From Oscillospiraceae bacterium (GTDB taxonomy: Bacteria; Bacillota; Clostridia; Oscillospirales; Ruminococcaceae), in the NCBI GenBank assembly GCA_900768705.1, contig CAAGEB010000114.1, forward strand, positions 1 through 5,395: a stretch of 5,395 nucleotides of DNA, read 5' to 3'. How positions within the stretch are numbered: position 1 is the stretch's first letter; each line of letters begins with the position of its first letter. The notes under the pieces are model-generated. The model was not told where the DNA came from and did no database searches. It saw nothing but the letters and a program-made list of their open reading frames with translations. The translations under genes and the position numbers were made by a program. Below are positions 5,063 through 5,395 of the stretch, piece by piece.

Positions 5063-5395
5063 TCATTCGTCAATAATATCGTAAGTTATTTTCATAACCT
5101 GTCCGTCCAACTTTCGCACAGGCTCGGACAGGTTGTTGATGGTAGTAAGGCACGTTTTAAATATCCCGAGCGCAAAACCGAAATAATGCCTGTTGCTGTT
5201 ACTGTACGGATAGAACGGCGCTATGTAAAGCGGCAGGCTCACTCCATCGGTTTTGATGAGATTTCCGTAGGAATACATATAATTTGAACTGTATGTCGGC
5301 ATTGAGATTCTCATTCTGTACCGACCGTAGTTCTCTCCGCTCTTGATTATTTCAAGCGCAAGCATGGAATACGGAATATTGCAGCTGTCACACAG
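5063..5395 (-). CDS. Unrecognised phage protein, C-terminal part (gene runs off the right edge)
   Basis: The last 110 residues of a longer gene. The frame is open to the window edge, reading LCDSCNIPYS before the first internal ATG at 5365, which has no clear ribosome site. I do not recognise the family. The visible part is rich in Tyr, Ser and Asn (PTYSSNYMYSYGN, FYPYSNSNRHYFGF), has a hydrophobic stretch ALGIFKTCLTTI, and ends ITYDIIDE. No membrane helix or enzyme motif is evident. Its position immediately before the holin is where phages of this kind usually encode tail or baseplate appendage proteins, so a late structural protein is plausible. It is separated from the holin start by 15 bases and is presumably in the same operon. 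Confidence 0.6.
   Translation of the reverse strand: MCDSCNIPYSMLALEIIKSGENYGRYRMRISMPTYSSNYMYSYGNLIKTDGVSLPLYIAPFYPYSNSNRHYFGFALGIFKTCLTTINNLSEPVRKLDGQVMKITYDIIDE

Noticed and set aside
1..5395. CRISPR arrays, tRNA or rRNA genes
   Set aside because: No regularly spaced repeats, and no cloverleaf or rRNA-like sequence was seen; the window is almost fully coding.

Overview
The window reads as the lysis end and integration end of a Firmicutes (Clostridia-like, probably gut) prophage. Every credible gene lies on the minus strand, so it is read from right to left. Grounds for the assignment are AGGAGG-type ribosome sites, GTG and TTG starts, a GH25/CW_7 endolysin, a toxin-secretion-type holin, and recombinases of the kind common in Clostridia. 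The genus cannot be fixed from the sequence.

Right part (5395 to 3712), the late lysis cassette: the 3' end of an unrecognised phage protein, a holin, then an endolysin overlapping the holin by 14 bases. It closes with a strong intrinsic terminator whose 5' arm lies inside the last endolysin codons. The genes are tightly packed and probably cotranscribed from a promoter beyond the right edge.

Middle and left (about 3711 to 120), the integration module: a small SHOCT-like protein, then three serine-recombinase-family genes in one tightly coupled operon. The first is a full-length large serine recombinase. The second is a 141-residue protein that keeps the DNA-binding 'recombinase' domain but has no catalytic resolvase domain. 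The third is a catalytic recombinase that loses its C-terminal coiled-coil region. The genes are separated by 1 base (first to second) and overlap by 8 bases (second to third). A near-consensus promoter with a 17-base spacer drives the operon. It is embedded in a 38-base near-palindrome that could be an operator or a recombinase attachment site.

Left edge (1 to 119): the third recombinase stops abruptly where the sequence turns into what looks like the terminal inverted repeat of an IS256-family insertion sequence. The rest of that element would lie to the left. The insertion would remove the recombinase C-terminus and may have frozen the element in place.

The most interesting part is the trio itself: two catalytic serine recombinases flanking a recombinase-domain protein without a catalytic domain, plus a small SHOCT-like protein and a symmetric site at the operon promoter. 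It could be a multi-subunit integrase in which the non-catalytic member sets target choice or direction.
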